Both the position numbers and the translations under genes were made by a program. The notes under the pieces are model-generated. The model saw nothing but the letters and a program-made list of their open reading frames with translations. It made no database searches and had not been told where the DNA came from. This document shows positions 45,095 through 57,631 of a DNA stretch of 64,000 nucleotides, one piece after another. How positions within the stretch are numbered: position 1 is the first letter of the stretch; the number at the start of each line of letters is the position of its first letter. Origin of the DNA: Paguma larvata (taxonomy: Eukaryota; Chordata; Mammalia; Carnivora; Viverridae); assembly GCA_030068075.1 (NCBI GenBank), contig CM057830.1, positions 20,554,247-20,618,246 of the forward strand, in the 5' to 3' direction.

Positions 45095-45610
45095 GATCCT
45101 CTCCTCTTTCATGCAAGCAGAACTGACACTTAATAATAACCAAGAGAACATGACAAAGATGATAGGATATCATCCCATAATGAAATTTTGTTGTGTATGA
45201 ATCTGTCATAGCAGATGAGAGAGAAGGGGGGGAGGGGAGAGGGAGAGGAACAGAGACATTCTCCTGGTGGCCTTGAAGGAACAAAAAGCCATGTTAAGAA
45301 GTGCCTACGAAAGGGGCCATGTGGCAAGGAAGTGTAGTTGTCGACCAGCCAACAGCCAGTAGGTAGCCAGAGACCTCAGTCATACAGTCATAAGCAAATT
45401 AAGTCTGTCAACAGCCTGAATAACCTTGAAAGCAGATTCTTTTCTAGTCAAGCATCCAGTAAGACTCCAGACAGCCAATATCTTGATTGCAGCTTGAGTA
45501 GAGGACCCTGCCAAAACATGCCCAGATTCTTGGCCACAGAAACTGGGAGATAATAAATATGCGTTGCTTTAAGCCACTGTATCTGTGGCAAGCAGAAAAC
45601 TAATATAGCA
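45095..45610 (+). mobile_element. MLT1-type LTR (ERVL-MaLR)
   Basis: GAGAACATGACAAAGATGATAGG, GGGGCCATGTGGCAAGGAAG, CCAACAGCCAGTAGG, GACCTCAGTCATACAGTC, GCAGATTCTTTTC, CTTGATTGCAGC, then the 3' end GAAACTGGGAGATAATAAATATG with its poly(A) signal and AAAACTAATATAGCA. This is the MLT1 order. The left limit is approximate. Frames at 44946-45553 on both strands are LTR shadows. Confidence 0.85.
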
Positions 45611-48600
45611 GGAAATAGCCTGAGCTAGTTCTAGAACATGATAGGAGCTGAAAGCTAGGGATGGGTGGGGAAGTAAAAAACGTATGTACTTTTATCATCT
45701 CGCAATGGGGAATAAGAATCATTTAGAAGGTAGAAATGCCAGAGTTAAATAAAGACCATCTAGTGCAAATTTTTTAGGATCACAAATATTTTCGAATCTA
45801 TTTTTTTTAATGCTAGTGAAGAGCTATGGTCTATTATAGACTGTTAAGGAAGACTATCAATATTTCTTATGTTTCACTGCTCTGTAGAATGTCAATAAAA
45901 TGGATTAACTTCAATGTTATTCATCCTAATGTTCAATAAATTAATACTCATTCTTTCAACAGGAAATTTCCCCAAGTGACACATAAATTTATGGTATGTG
46001 GAGAATCATAATTTTTATTGAAGTTTACTATCTTTAAAATAAAACTGATTTAACATTCATGAAGAAGTAATATATCAGCCTAATAGAATCCAGTCATAGT
46101 TTATCAGAAACGATTACAATGTTGGCATTGTAGTTCTTTTGCCCATATTTCTCTTTTAAAACTATTCTTGGGAGAGGCTCACTGCAGTCTTTCAGGGTAT
46201 ACCTTATGGAGCAAAATAGTGGATTAAAGTATATGTGATCTTCACATACGTAATTTCCTGATAAACAGATGACAAAAATGGGATTTGCTCTTCCTGATAA
46301 TTTCTTGGAGGGCTCTAAGAATGTTGATTGCTTTCCTTAATACCCATTGATTATATCAAACAAATCTGTACTGATTAGAATATAATAAGTATCTGCTCTA
46401 ATTGACCACCTTTTCCTTCCTGCTCAGACATACTACCCAATGACCATTTCATATCCACCAATTCTATCATTTTTGCCTGTATCTTTCTATGTTATTAATA
46501 ATTTTAAATACTAATGATGATGAAGTGTAAGGCACTGCTTATAACAAAAACTCCTTTTATAGTATTCAGCTATTCAGAATATGGACTCGTACTAGACTTA
46601 AGTTTTCAAGATACCAACAAAATTTGTAGACATGAATATTCAACCTGTGTTATCATAGAAGCTTAACTGTTTTGGTTTTCTTTTTTCTTTCTTTCTTTCT
46701 TGCTCACTTGCTTGATTGCTTCTTTCATTCATATAACAGAAGAATAAATAAAATTATTTTCCCTCACATCCAGGAAAGATTGGAAGATTAAATAAACTAT
46801 TACCACCAAAAAAAAGGAAAAATAATATGTTAGTTGTTAATAATTTGGCCTTTGAAATAAAAGGCCATCATAATTTATTATGTTAAGGAAATAAGGGAAT
46901 AAAAGGAAAAACGGGTGGGAAGAAAGGAAAGAGTGTATGTGGGATAGAACCCAGGGGTAAATTTCAGAGAAGAGGAACTAATGTTGGGGATTATTAGAAA
47001 TGTTGCAAAAGTTTGACTGTTGACTCTGGGGATGCTGCAGAAAAGGCAATAGGGCCTACTGTCTGGGAAGATATGGATAAATTGAAATATCTCATGAAGC
47101 AGCGTTTAATGCATAACATCTATGCAGAAGCTAATTTCTCATCTGCCAATCACCAATTCTTTCCTTGAATAAGAACTAAGGTCATATTCTCAAAGGCTAG
47201 TTGATCTCTGCCTCCCTCCAAAAACAAATTTGCCCCGTTTTCATCAGCATCTTAATTGTTGAGGGCCCAGAAGGAGATTGTTAGCAAGAGTGGTTACCTT
47301 TGTTTAGTTTAATGTCCTGGGACAATTGTATTATTCAAATGAGAGACTTTAGATGCTTGATATGATAATTTCTTTAATTAGAATTGAGACTACCTGCATC
47401 AACATAGTTTAATTATTAAAACTGAGAACTGAGTCTACCTTTGCCAAGATGACATCAATATTTGTTCCATGGAACTTCTTGTCCTAGAAGATAAAGCTTT
47501 TAAACCAATACATAACTTTATCTCTTGCTTCAAGAAATTGTTATGAACCAACTTGTGCAGGCAAACTTCTTATTTTTGGGGACGAACAGATCTCCACTGG
47601 GACAAATAAATTGTTCACATCAGCAAACAACTCACTTATCAGACGAGAGATGACTCATCAAGAAACATGTCAAGAGGAGTGTTCATCATCTATAACTTGT
47701 AGTCCAGCCTAACCAATCTCCAGTGTCCTGCCTTAAGAGACCCACCTTAAACCACTTGTTTTCACTTGATATCCAAACACGCTATCCTAAAATATTATTA
47801 AGACTCTGTCAAGGTTGTGTCCACCTTTGCAAAAGTATGTTTAATTAAGTTTGTCTCCCTTGATTAACAGGTTTTCTGGTGGTCTCTTGGAAAATCAATA
47901 GTACCAAAGCCACTGAATCTGTACTTGAGTAGAACGGCTGAATGAAACAGTTGAGAACCCTTCCATTGTACTTCTAGAAAATGCTGATGTGTCTTAGTAA
48001 GATAATTTAATGTCAATTCCATTTTGGGTCTATTTCTTATGTGATCCATGATATATTCTACAAGACAATAGATAATGAAGACTAAATTGAATAAAGTATA
48101 GGTGAACAACAAAACCCAGTAACTTATTATGAAATGATACTTATTCCTAATGTATCTTTTCAAAAAAGAAAAAGAAAGATTACTTTTTTGGCTGACAAGA
48201 TGTGGTACATGTTGCATCTTAGGAACTTACAAGGACAAATACCAAGTCCCCTGAGTATATCAGTGTTGTGTGTGTTCATGAAGGGGTAAGAGAGAGGCAT
48301 ATGTCACATGCACTCCTTATTAACCATTTCAAATAAGTTTTTTCCACTGAGTTGTAATTATTGCTTTTCATAATCAATTTGTCTATGTTTTGGATATTTT
48401 ATGTGATTTTCCTTTGTCATTATCAAAGAAACCAAATTCCTTTATAAAAAAGCACTTGTGTCTCAGTAATTGCTCTTCATAATCAATTTAATCACTTCTT
48501 CTTCACTGTAGCAGTAGTTTTCAAGTTATCGTTTCACTACTCCAGTGTTAGTTGATGATCTCTGCCAGACACCAATACACAGACATACTAATACTAATGA

Positions 48601-48643
48601 TTTTAACTCAGACATTCAAAATGTAAACAAATGTAGCAATACC
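45611..48643. other. Long unassigned block
   Basis: About 3 kb in which I can name no transposon. Small TTTC runs occur at 46681-46702. A 117-codon minus frame at 47864-48217 is described under findings. No exon evidence. Confidence 0.45.
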
Positions 48644-48835
48644 GTATTTTTTTTTTTTTTGAGAGAGAGAGGGAGAGAGAGTGCATGAGCAGGGGAGGGG
48701 CAGAGGGAGAGAGAATCTTAAGCGGACTTCATGCCCAGCTCAGAGCCTGATGCGAGGCTTAATTTCACAACTGTGAGAAATCAAGCCAAAATCAAGAGCT
48801 GGATGCTCAACTGACTGAGCCACTCAGGCGCCCCT
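48644..48835 (-). mobile_element. CAN-SINE, antisense
   Basis: T run (48646-48660), GA tract, GGGGAGGGGCAGAG, head reversed GAGCCACTCAGGCGCCCC. The middle is diverged (CATGCCCAGCTCAGAGCC). No clear duplication. Confidence 0.92.
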
Positions 48836-49525
48836 ATAGCAACTCAGTATAAACCTCAGAATTTCCTCCATGAGAAGCAGCCAAAGGTGGCAATTCACAT
48901 CTGGAATTAGTAGAATGATGTAGAATTCCATTTGAGTTTACTGGACTAAAGGTAGGACTGCCTACAATTGTTGGAAGACCTGAGACCAGGATAGATCCCA
49001 ATAAGGATTACAACATCTTTGAAGTCTTCAGATGTAGGCCAGGGAAGAATCTCAGGTAAGGCTATATTGATGCCATAATTCAAATTGTCCAACAAGCCTT
49101 GTGTTTCCTATGCCAACTGTAGTCAGAGAAGCAAAATGAAGTTTATTTTCCATTTTAGTGGGGATATTTTGACATGTTACCATTGATGTAATTCCAAGAG
49201 TCTCATTTCTCGCTGTTATGCTGAATAGGTATTTTTGGGATAAATGGCTCGTGCCCATTTCCTTTATCAAAGTGTAAATAAAAGCTATTGTCACTATAGT
49301 GAATTTGCTGTACTTTTATTTTTACCTCTACGTGATGTTTTACTGATTTATCTGCAAACAACTACAAATATCAGCAGAGTTTTGTAAATTAGTTTTGGGC
49401 AAATCAAAGGAGGTTGTATACTTACTATACATATATAAAAATGTAAAACATGGTTAGTAATCCTTATGGTCAGGTTTTATAACATTGTGATCCCATTCCC
49501 CTCCAAATTTTCCAAAAAAATGTAT
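48836..49525. other. Unassigned sequence
   Basis: No repeat recognised. The 80-codon minus frame at 49052-49294 has no known domain. Confidence 0.5.
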
Positions 49526-50650
49526 ATACTTCTGTTACTGCACAAGAAAAAACTAAGTCCAAAGTTAGTAGAAGGAAGAAAAATAAAGGTAGAGCAGAAA
49601 TAAATGAAATAGAGACCAGAAAGAATGATGAGTTATTTTTCTTAAAAAAATAAAGATAATGAAATTTTAACTAGACTAACCAAGAAAGAAGACTCAAATA
49701 ACAAAATTCTAAATAAAAGAGAAGGCATTATAACTGACATCACAGAAACACAAAGGAGCATAAGATGCTACTATGAACAAGTGTATACCAACAAATTGCA
49801 TAGCCTAGAAGAAACAGACAAATTCTTAGAAACATAAATCCTACCAAGACTGTTATGAACATTAAAAAATAAAGACTAATAAGATGGAAACAATAATTCA
49901 AAATCTGACAGGAAAAAAAATCCCAGGATCAGATGGTTTCACTGGGGAATTCTACCAAACATTTAAAAAATAATTAACAATACTCCTGAAATTCTTCCAA
50001 AAAATTTGAGAGAACACATCCAAACTCACTTTGTAAGGTTAGCATTACCTTGATACCAAATTTAGATAAGGACACTATAAGAAAACTATGGTCAATATGA
50101 CTGATGAGTAAAGATGAAAAAATTCTGAGCAAAATTCTAACAAAACATATTCAATATACATTGAAAGGATCATACAACATGAACAAGCAGGATTCATTTC
50201 TGGGATACAAGGGTAGTTCAACACACTTAAATCAATGAACATGATATCCCACAATAATAGAATGATGAATAAAAACATATGATCTTCTCAATAACTGCAG
50301 AAAAAAGTATATAAAAAATTCAACACCCTTTCATGAAAAGCTCTCAACAAGTTGGGTATAGAAGGAAAATACTTCAATATAATAAATGCCATACATGATA
50401 AACTCACAGCCAACATCATAATCAACACTGAAAAATGAAAAACTTTTCCTCTAAAACCAGGAACAAGAAAATAGGGCCCAGTCTCATCACTCTAATTTGA
50501 AATCCTAGGCATAACAAGTAGGCAAGAAAAAGAAATAAAAAGCATCAGATTTGGAAAGGAGGAAGAAAAACAGTCTCTGTTTGAAGAGGAGATGGTTGTA
50601 TAAATAAAAAAACCCTATCTACCAAAAAACTGTTAGAATAAAAGAATTCA

Positions 50651-50866
50651 GGGGCGCCTGGGTGGCTCAGTCGGTTGAGCATCCGACTTCGGCTCAGGTC
50701 ATGATCTCGCGGTCTGTGAGTTTGAGCCCCGCGTCGGGCTCTGTGCTGACAGTTCGGAGCCTGGAGCCTGCTTCACATTCTGTGTCTCCCTCTCTCTCTG
50801 CCCCTCCCCCGCTCATGCTCTGTCTCTGTCTCAAAAATGAATAAACATTAAAAAAAATTAAAAAAA
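50651..50866 (+). mobile_element. CAN-SINE, near-consensus, young
   Basis: GGGGCGCCTGGGTGGCTCAG head, complete body with CGCGTCGGGCTCTGTGCTGACAG, CT tract, AAAAATGAATAAACATTAAAAA tail. It keeps several CpGs that decay quickly. Duplication AAAGAATTCA at 50641-50650 and 50867-50876. The 60-codon frame here is the SINE. Confidence 0.97.
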
Positions 50867-51142
50867 AAAGAATTCAATAAAGTCACAGGATACAAAGTCA
50901 ACATAGGAAAATAACTTGGATTTCTATGAGCTAACAACAAAATATCTGAAAGAGAAATAAAGAAAATTATCCCATTTACAACATCATCAAAGACAATAAA
51001 ATGCTTAGGAATAAATTTAACCAAGGAGGTGAAAGATCTGCACTCTGAAGACTACAAGATACTGATAAAAGAAACAGAAGAATAAATAAATAAGTGGAAA
51101 GTCATCTCATGTTCTTAAATTAAAATAATTAATTTTATTAAA

Positions 51143-51328
51143 ATGTCCATTCTACCGCAGACCATTTATAAATTCAATTCAATTTCTATCAAAATTCCAG
51201 TTGCATTTTCCATAGAAATAGAAAACACAAACTCAAAAGATCACAAATACCCAAAACAATCTAGAGAAAAAAGAAGAAAACTGGAGGCACCATACTTCCT
51301 GATTTCAAACTATACTATAAAAATATAG
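51143..51328 (+). pseudogene. L1 ORF2 post-RT fragment
   Basis: A 61-codon open piece with SILPQTIYKFNSISIKIPVAF, the conserved L1 ORF2p segment after the polymerase. It is flanked by stops. The equivalent segment of the other L1 is at 39889-40125. Confidence 0.75.
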
Positions 51329-51466
51329 TATAGTACTCCAGGCCAGAATAGTCCTGGAATAAAAACAGACACATGGACCAAAAGAATAGAACAGAGAGCC
51401 CAGAAATAAAATCAAGCATATATGAATAACTAACATTTGGCAAAGAAGTCAAGAATAGGCAGTGGA

Positions 51467-51689
51467 GGGGCGCCTGGGTGGCTCAGTCAGTTAGGCATCC
51501 AACTTTGGCTCAGGTCATGATCTCACAGTTCATGGGTTCGAGCCCCGCATCGGGCTCTGTGCTGACAGCTCAGAGCCTGGAGACTGTTTCAGATTCTGTG
51601 TCTCCCCCTGTTTCTGCCCCTCACCCGTTCATGCTCTGTCTCTCTCTCTCTCTCAAAAATAAACATTAAAAAAATTAAAAAAAAAAAAA
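51467..51689 (+). mobile_element. CAN-SINE, felid long type, young
   Basis: GGGCGCCTGGGTGGCTCAG head, full body, CT tract, long A tail. Perfect 16-bp duplication AAGAATAGGCAGTGGA at 51451-51466 and 51690-51705, in L1 sequence. Confidence 0.97.
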
Positions 51690-53123
51690 AAGAATAGGCA
51701 GTGGAAAAAAGATAGTCCTTTTATTAAATGATGCTGGGAAAACTAGATATTCACATACAAAAAGGAAATTGGACCCCTCTCTTATACTACTCACAAAAAT
51801 TAACTTTGAATGGGTTAAAGGTAACTTGACATTGGTCTTTGGAATGATCTTTTGGATCTGACTCCAAAAGTACAAGCAACAAAAGCAAAAATAATCAAGT
51901 GGGACGGCATCAAACTAAAAAGCTTATGTACAGAGCAGGGAAAAAAAAAAAAACAACACAATGAAAAGACAGCTTATGGAATGGGACAAAATATTTGCAC
52001 ACCATATATCAGATAAATGATTAATATCCTAAAATATAAGAAACTCATATATCTCAATAGCAAGAAGACAAACAAACAAAGTAATAAATGGGTAGAGGGA
52101 TGAAATGGACACTTTTCTAAAGACATACAAGTGGCCAACAGACACATGAAAAGACGTTCAACATCACTCATTATCAGGGTAATGTAAATCCAATACACAG
52201 TAAGATATTACCTCACACCTGTTGAAATGGCTATCATTAAAAAGATAGAAGAAAACAAGTGTTGGTGTGGATGTGAAGAAAAGGAACTCTCAGGCACTCT
52301 TGGTGGGAAAGTTGACTGGTACTGCCATTATGGAAAACAATAAAAGATTCCTCAAAAAATTCAAAATAAAACTGCCATATGACCCAGCAATTCCACACCT
52401 GTGTATGTGTTCAAGAGAATTTAAATCACTATCTTGAAGAGCTCTCTGCACTTCCATGTTCATTGCAGCTTTATTCACAAAGCCAAGACATAGAAACAAC
52501 CTAAGTTATCACTGACAGATGAATGGATAAAGAAATTGTTGTGTATATATATGCACAAAGGAATATTATTCAGTTTTAAAAAGGGAAATCCTGCTATTGG
52601 TGACAACATGGAAGGATACTGAGGGTATTAGGCTAGGTGAAATAAGTCAGACAGAAAAAGACAAATACTCACATATATGTGTGAACTAAAAAAAAACCCA
52701 CCAATATCATAGAAACAGAAAGTAAAATGGTGATTGCCAGGTGGCAAGCAGAAAATGGGGAGAGTAAGTTCTGGGATCCAATGTATAGTGTGGTGACTAT
52801 AGTATATTTTATACTTGAAAGTTGCTAAGGGGATACATCTTGTATGTTCTTGTCACGTATAAAACATTTTAATTATGTGAGGTGCTAGATGTTCTAACTG
52901 ACCATATTGTGGTAATCATTTCACAATATATGTGTATATCAAATCATCATGCTATACACCTTAAACTTACATAATATGTTAATTATATCTCAATAGTAGA
53001 AAAAAACCAAGGCACTCCCCTAGTGCTCATGAACTGACACTGTTAATACTTTATGATGATAAGAAATAAGTGGACTTGTTAAAAATATTGAATGATTGTT
53101 GTTAAAACTTTTCAATGTATTTT

Positions 53124-53341
53124 TTAAAATTTTTTAATGTTTATTTATTTTTGAGAGAGAGAGAGACAGAGTATGACAAGTTGGGGAGGGGCAGATAGAG
53201 AGGGAGACACAGAATCTGAGACAGGCTCCAAGCTCTGAACTGGTAGCACAGAGCCCGGCATGGGGCTTGAACTCGGGAATGGCTAGATCATGACCTAGGC
53301 TGAAGTCAGATGCTTAACCAACTGAGCTGCCCAGGCACCCC
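53124..53341 (-). mobile_element. CAN-SINE, antisense
   Basis: TTTTTTAATGTTTATTTATTTTTGAG, GA tract, GAGCTGCCCAGGCACCCC head reversed. Duplication TTCAATGTATTTT at 53111-53123 and 53345-53357. It lies 5' end to 5' end with the next SINE. Confidence 0.95.
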
Positions 53342-53373
53342 AAATTCAATGTATTTTAAAAGATACTTAGCTA

Positions 53374-53600
53374 CGGGCCTCTGGGTGGCTCAGTCACTTA
53401 AGCATCTGACTTCGGCTCAGATCATGTTCTCATGGTTCATTAGTTCGAGTCCCACATCAGGCTCTCTGTTGCCAGTGTGGAGCCACCTTGGATCTTCTGT
53501 CTCTGCCCCCTTCCCTGATCTCACATACTCCCTCTCTCTCTCTGTCTCTCTCTGTCTTTCTCTCTCTCTAAAAAATACATAAACATTAAAAAAAAAAAAA
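53374..53600 (+). mobile_element. CAN-SINE, felid long type
   Basis: Head CGGGCCTCTGGGTGGCTCAG, a long CT tract with CTGT units, tail AAAAAATACATAAACATT and an A run. Decayed duplication AGATACTTAGCTA and AGGTGCTTACCTA. Confidence 0.94.
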
Positions 53601-53613
53601 AGGTGCTTACCTA

Positions 53614-54690
53614 GACATATTACTGCTCAGGGATACTTTCCAATGTATATATCAAAACAGAGACCTGTGGGTGACGAGAAGGTAAAACTATTTAATATTA
53701 TAATTAATACTGGACTGCTGACTTCAGAAACTCTTCCTGAGAATAAGAAAAATAAAAACCAAACTTGTTTAAATAAAAGTCATTTCTAGACCTGTTAACA
53801 GTACCTGAATATAGTCTCAACTGCTACAGTTCTAATAGTCTTTTTCAATTCACAATAATTGGAAGGAGTAACTGATTTAATGACTTGAGGCAGGAAAAAA
53901 ATGAATAATGGATTGGAAAACCTTGTTGCCAGAAAAGAAAGACTCCTTCAAAATAGATCTATAGTAGAGTTAAAAGATCAAAGCTGTGCCCTAAAAACCC
54001 TCTCACTAGTCAAGTTGTGAAACACTAAAATATCAAAAAGAAAAAAATAATTACTATTATTTGGAACTTGTTTCATCTGTGAAAACTCTGGAGTACATAA
54101 TGATACTAGCAAATGTAAAAGTTATTTTTAAATGTACAAAAGTTAATTAAAAATATAAAAGAAGATGACTAACAGAAAATGTTTATGTATTGAGAAATAG
54201 AAATAGGAATGGAAACCTATAGGGAATTTCCTATATATTTTTTTGTTTTCTTTTCTTTTCAATTATGGGTTGCTATATAGATGTGTATCTCCTTTAAATA
54301 TGGGACACTGGCTAGAAGGAACTATAGGGAAACATACATAATTCCTGGAAGTCAGGCACTGTATAAAATCAGGGGAAGTAATCAGTACCGGCATTCACTC
54401 CCAATGACCTGACAAATGAGAGTATAACAATGAAATACAAGATGATAAATTAGCCAAAAATTCAGATTCAAGAACAGATCATATACACACAGTGCACAGT
54501 TTTCTTGGAGTGTATCTAGATAAACTAATATCTAGTAACAAATTTCTATAAGGTATTAAAAATAACTTTTAAATTGAGGAATAATATTCCCAGATTAAAA
54601 CTTGATGGAAATATAAGGAGAGAGAAACACCACAACCTGAGATCAGGTGTGGATTTGTAGATTCCAACTGAATTAGCAAAGATTCTCTTA
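53614..54690. other. Unassigned AT-rich sequence
   Basis: No transposon recognised. Confidence 0.45.
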
Positions 54691-54900
54691 TTTTTTAATT
54701 TTTTTAAGAAACAGTTAAAGTTTATTTCTTTTCAGAGAGAAAGAGAGGGGGGCGAGGGACAGAGAGAGAGGGAGAGAGAGAGGCTCCACACTGTCAGTAC
54801 AGAGCCCAAGTTGGGGCTTGAACTCACGAACAGCGAGAGCATTATCTGAGATGAAATCAAGAGTCAGATGCTTAACCAACTGAGCCATCCAGGTGTCTGT
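54691..54900 (-). mobile_element. CAN-SINE, antisense, diverged
   Basis: T-rich reversed tail, GA tract, CTCCACACTGTCAGTACAGAGCCC, head reversed GAGCCATCCAGGTGTC. Flanks TAGCAAAGATTCTC and TAGCAAAGAATCTT (54674 and 54905 onward) are the decayed duplication. Confidence 0.9.
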
Positions 54901-55555
54901 GAAGTAGCAAAGAATCTTAACTCTATGGTGGGACCCAGCCAGTAAGTTTTGGCTAAGGTTTAAACCCCATTCAAAGATAAAATCAGCCTGTAAATCGGCA
55001 ATTTGACACAGCACACTTTCTTTGGGACCTGGCAGTATTTCTGTACCCTCGGGTAGAATTAGACATGTATAGAGGTAACAAAGAAATAGAACAAATCTTC
55101 AATGTTGATATTTAATATGAGTTTAACTGTATATGTAAAATAACTTTTATTATCATAGTAAAATCTGTATATTTTGAAGGTATTAGAAGGAATTGAGGAC
55201 CTTTGACTTATTGGACTTATCATTATACAGATACATTTAAGAGCATTCACTAAGTTTGTAATCAACATTTAAATGTTTAGCAATACTTAGTATATTTTAT
55301 TTATTTTAATGACATTATTGGTAAAAGAGTATTTCAATATTTTTAAAATTGATTCATGAAATTATAACACTACTATGTATCAGAAAAGTAGTAGTAAATA
55401 TTCTTTTCCACACACAAATGTCCTTCTGTCAGTAGCATTTCCTACACCACTTGTCTAACACCCATAATATTCTCTAAAGGCTAAACTCCATAAAAAATGA
55501 TTACTTCCAGGACAATGTGCACAAAAATTTTTAATAACAATTCACATTCAAATTT
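54901..55555. other. Unassigned AT-rich sequence
   Basis: Nothing recognised. Confidence 0.5.
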
Positions 55556-55570
55556 AAATAATTATGACAA

Positions 55571-55792
55571 GGGGCGCATGGGTGGCTTAGTCGGTTGAGT
55601 GGCAGACTTCAGCTCAAGTCATGATCTTGTGGTTTGTGGGTTCGAGTCCCACACGGGGCTCTGTGCTGACAGCTCAGAGCCGGGAGCCTGTTCGAGATTC
55701 TGTGTCTCCCTCTATCTTTGTCCCTCCCCCACTTGCACTGTCCTCTTCCCTCTCTCTCAAAAATAAATAAACATTAAGATTTTTTTTACAAA
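55571..55792 (+). mobile_element. CAN-SINE, felid long type
   Basis: Head GGGGCGCATGGGTGGCTTAG, GGTTCGAGTCCCAC B box (a good match to the Pol III consensus), CT tract, AAAAATAAATAAACATTAAG tail. Duplication AAATAATTATGA at 55556-55567 and 55793-55804. Confidence 0.96.
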
Positions 55793-55804
55793 AAATAATT
55801 ATGA

Positions 55805-56956
55805 TGAAACCAGCATGAGTTGTACAAATAGCACAGACACAAACACATCTGATGAAGGAAGTGCAACAAAAGAAAAACTACAGCATGATAAAAAGCATTC
55901 CAACAAGTAATTTTTCATCACCTTAAAGAAATTAGTGACAAGACCCTTTTTTCCCCTAAAAGCAACACAAAGCTGTTTGATGTTCTGTGTAAAGGTTTTA
56001 AAGAACATAATAGACTTTAGTAGAGAAAAGGAAATAATTTGTGAGTTGTTAGAGCACAAGAAAGTTAAAGAAGAGGTCAGAGATTACAGACCTATGAGAA
56101 TTAATACAAATGAACAGGCATCTGAAAACAGAATGCAGAGCAGGATTGAGATTATTACCAAAACAAAACTGAAAAAATCAGTCCTGAAGATTAATCAGGG
56201 ATTACAGAAATGATTAATATGGAATAGAAAAAAAACCATAAAAATATTTAAATGTAAAATAGAAGAAGTCACCATTCAAATATAGATTGTTATGTGTACA
56301 CCAAAAGGTCCCATTGTTTCTAGAAACACTGAAATGAAAGCATATGGTGGCAAAATACTGAATATTAAGTATATAAAACTATATAAATGAACACTACTTG
56401 AGGCAAAACAAATCACACACAGGGTCTCATACACATCAACATTCAATTCAAGATTATGAACCAAAGGGGTCCAACTGTGAGGCAGAGACTGTTTTAAGAA
56501 TTTTACACCCAGCCAAGTCTTTCAAGTAAAAGACAACAGAAAATGTTCTGAGGCAGGTAACACCCAGAAAATAAAACTTCCTTTTTATAAATCGAATTTA
56601 CAAACAAAAACTACTTGATTGTAAAATATAACTAACTGGTCATGTGATTTAAAATAAAGAAATCAGGAATGACACAGACAGTAAGCTTGGTGATGAAAAA
56701 TCAATCGATTTGAAGTTAAGAATTGCTGCTATTTTAAGTTCAGAGTTAGAGAAGAGTATACGAATGTTATAAAACTTGACAATAACAAAAGTATTACAGG
56801 TGAGTAAGAGCTCAAGATGGTGAAAGCAAAGTTAAAATCAGTAAGTGGTTGAGGACTCATTTTCTCAAATTTCCCAAAGGTGTCAAAATATATCACATAG
56901 ATTTCAAACGTGAACATGTATTAACACCAAAATGGTTCCAAATTCTTAATGTTTTT
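55805..56956. other. Unassigned AT-rich sequence
   Basis: About 1.15 kb with no repeat I can name. TTTACACCCAGCCAAGTC near 56501 recalls a motif found in some old transposons. The 92-codon frame at 55935-56213 has no known domain. Confidence 0.4.
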
Positions 56957-56966
56957 GAAAATCTAA

Positions 56967-57069
56967 ATTTTTTTAGATTTTTATTTTTAAGTAATCTCTA
57001 TTGGGACTCAAACTCACAACCCCAAGGTCAAGAGTCACATGCTCCATCAAGTGAGCCACTCTGGTGCCC
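56967..57069 (-). mobile_element. Short CAN-SINE, antisense
   Basis: TTTTTATTTTTAAGTAATCTC, GGGACTCAAACTCACAACCCC, GAGCCACTCTGGTGCCC. Duplication TGAAAATCTAA at 56956-56966 and 57070-57080. Confidence 0.92.
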
Positions 57070-57224
57070 TGAAAATCTAATTCTCAATTAATTATATCAT
57101 TTAGATGTTTAAAATAAACACTTATCTAAAGCTCTGCTCTTCCATGTTTCCCTTCAATTTCTTTTATTTTTTGTTTTCATAAAAATAAATGCATTATCTT
57201 TTAATTTTAAAAAAGCACATATAG

Positions 57225-57461
57225 GGACACTTGGTTGACTCAGTCAGTTCAGCCTCCAACTCTTGGCTTTGGCTCAAGTCATCATCTCATAGTTCATGGG
57301 TTCAAGCCCCGTGTTGGGCTCTTCTGTGCTGACAGTGTGGAGCCTGCTTAGGATTCTCTCTCTCCCTTTCTCTTTGTCCCTCCCCTGCTCATGCTCTCTT
57401 TCCCTCTCAAAATAAATAAATACACTACAAAGAAAAAAAAAAAGAAAAGAAAAGAAAAAAG
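57225..57461 (+). mobile_element. CAN-SINE, felid long type
   Basis: Head GGACACTTGGTTGACTCAG, B box GGGTTCAAGCCCC, CT tract, AAAATAAATAAATA and a long purine tail with AAAAG units. Duplication AGCACATATAG at 57214-57224 and 57462-57472. Confidence 0.94.
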
Positions 57462-57631
57462 AGCACATATAGAGCACTGAGTAGTACACAGATTTATTGA
57501 ATCACTATATTGTTCACCCAAAAGTAAAATAACACTTTATGTTAATTATACCAAAATTAAAAAATAAATATTTAAAAAAAGAGTACATGTAGTATGATTC
57601 TACTTTTCTAAAATTGTCAGAACTTTTTAGT

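Larger units (their letters stand above)
49526..53008 (+). mobile_element. 5'-truncated old L1 with two young SINEs
   Basis: Starts in the ORF2 linker (GAGCAGAAATAAATGAAATAGAG), runs through the polymerase region (CTTGATACCAAATTTAG, CAACATGAACAAGCAGGATTC), the C-terminal region (CAAGTGTTGGTGTGGATG) and the 3'UTR (GATTGCCAGGTGGC, ATGCTATACACCTTAAAC), ending TTATATCTCAATAGTAGAAAAAAACC. At the expected F/YADD catalytic box, TCTCTGTTTGAAGAGGAG (50574-50591) reads SLFEEE, so the active site is lost. SINEs at 50651-50866 and 51467-51689 split it. Confidence 0.88.

Noticed and set aside
46681..46702. Spaced short repeats considered as a CRISPR-like array
   Set aside because: Only simple TTTC slippage, with no repeat-spacer structure. 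The host is a mammal.
50662..50844. Repeated 'MAQSV..TSAQVMIS' type proteins at many places
   Set aside because: This is the translation of the CAN-SINE head. It recurs at 35063, 51478, 57804 and, on the minus strand, at 6720 and 31192. Not a protein family.
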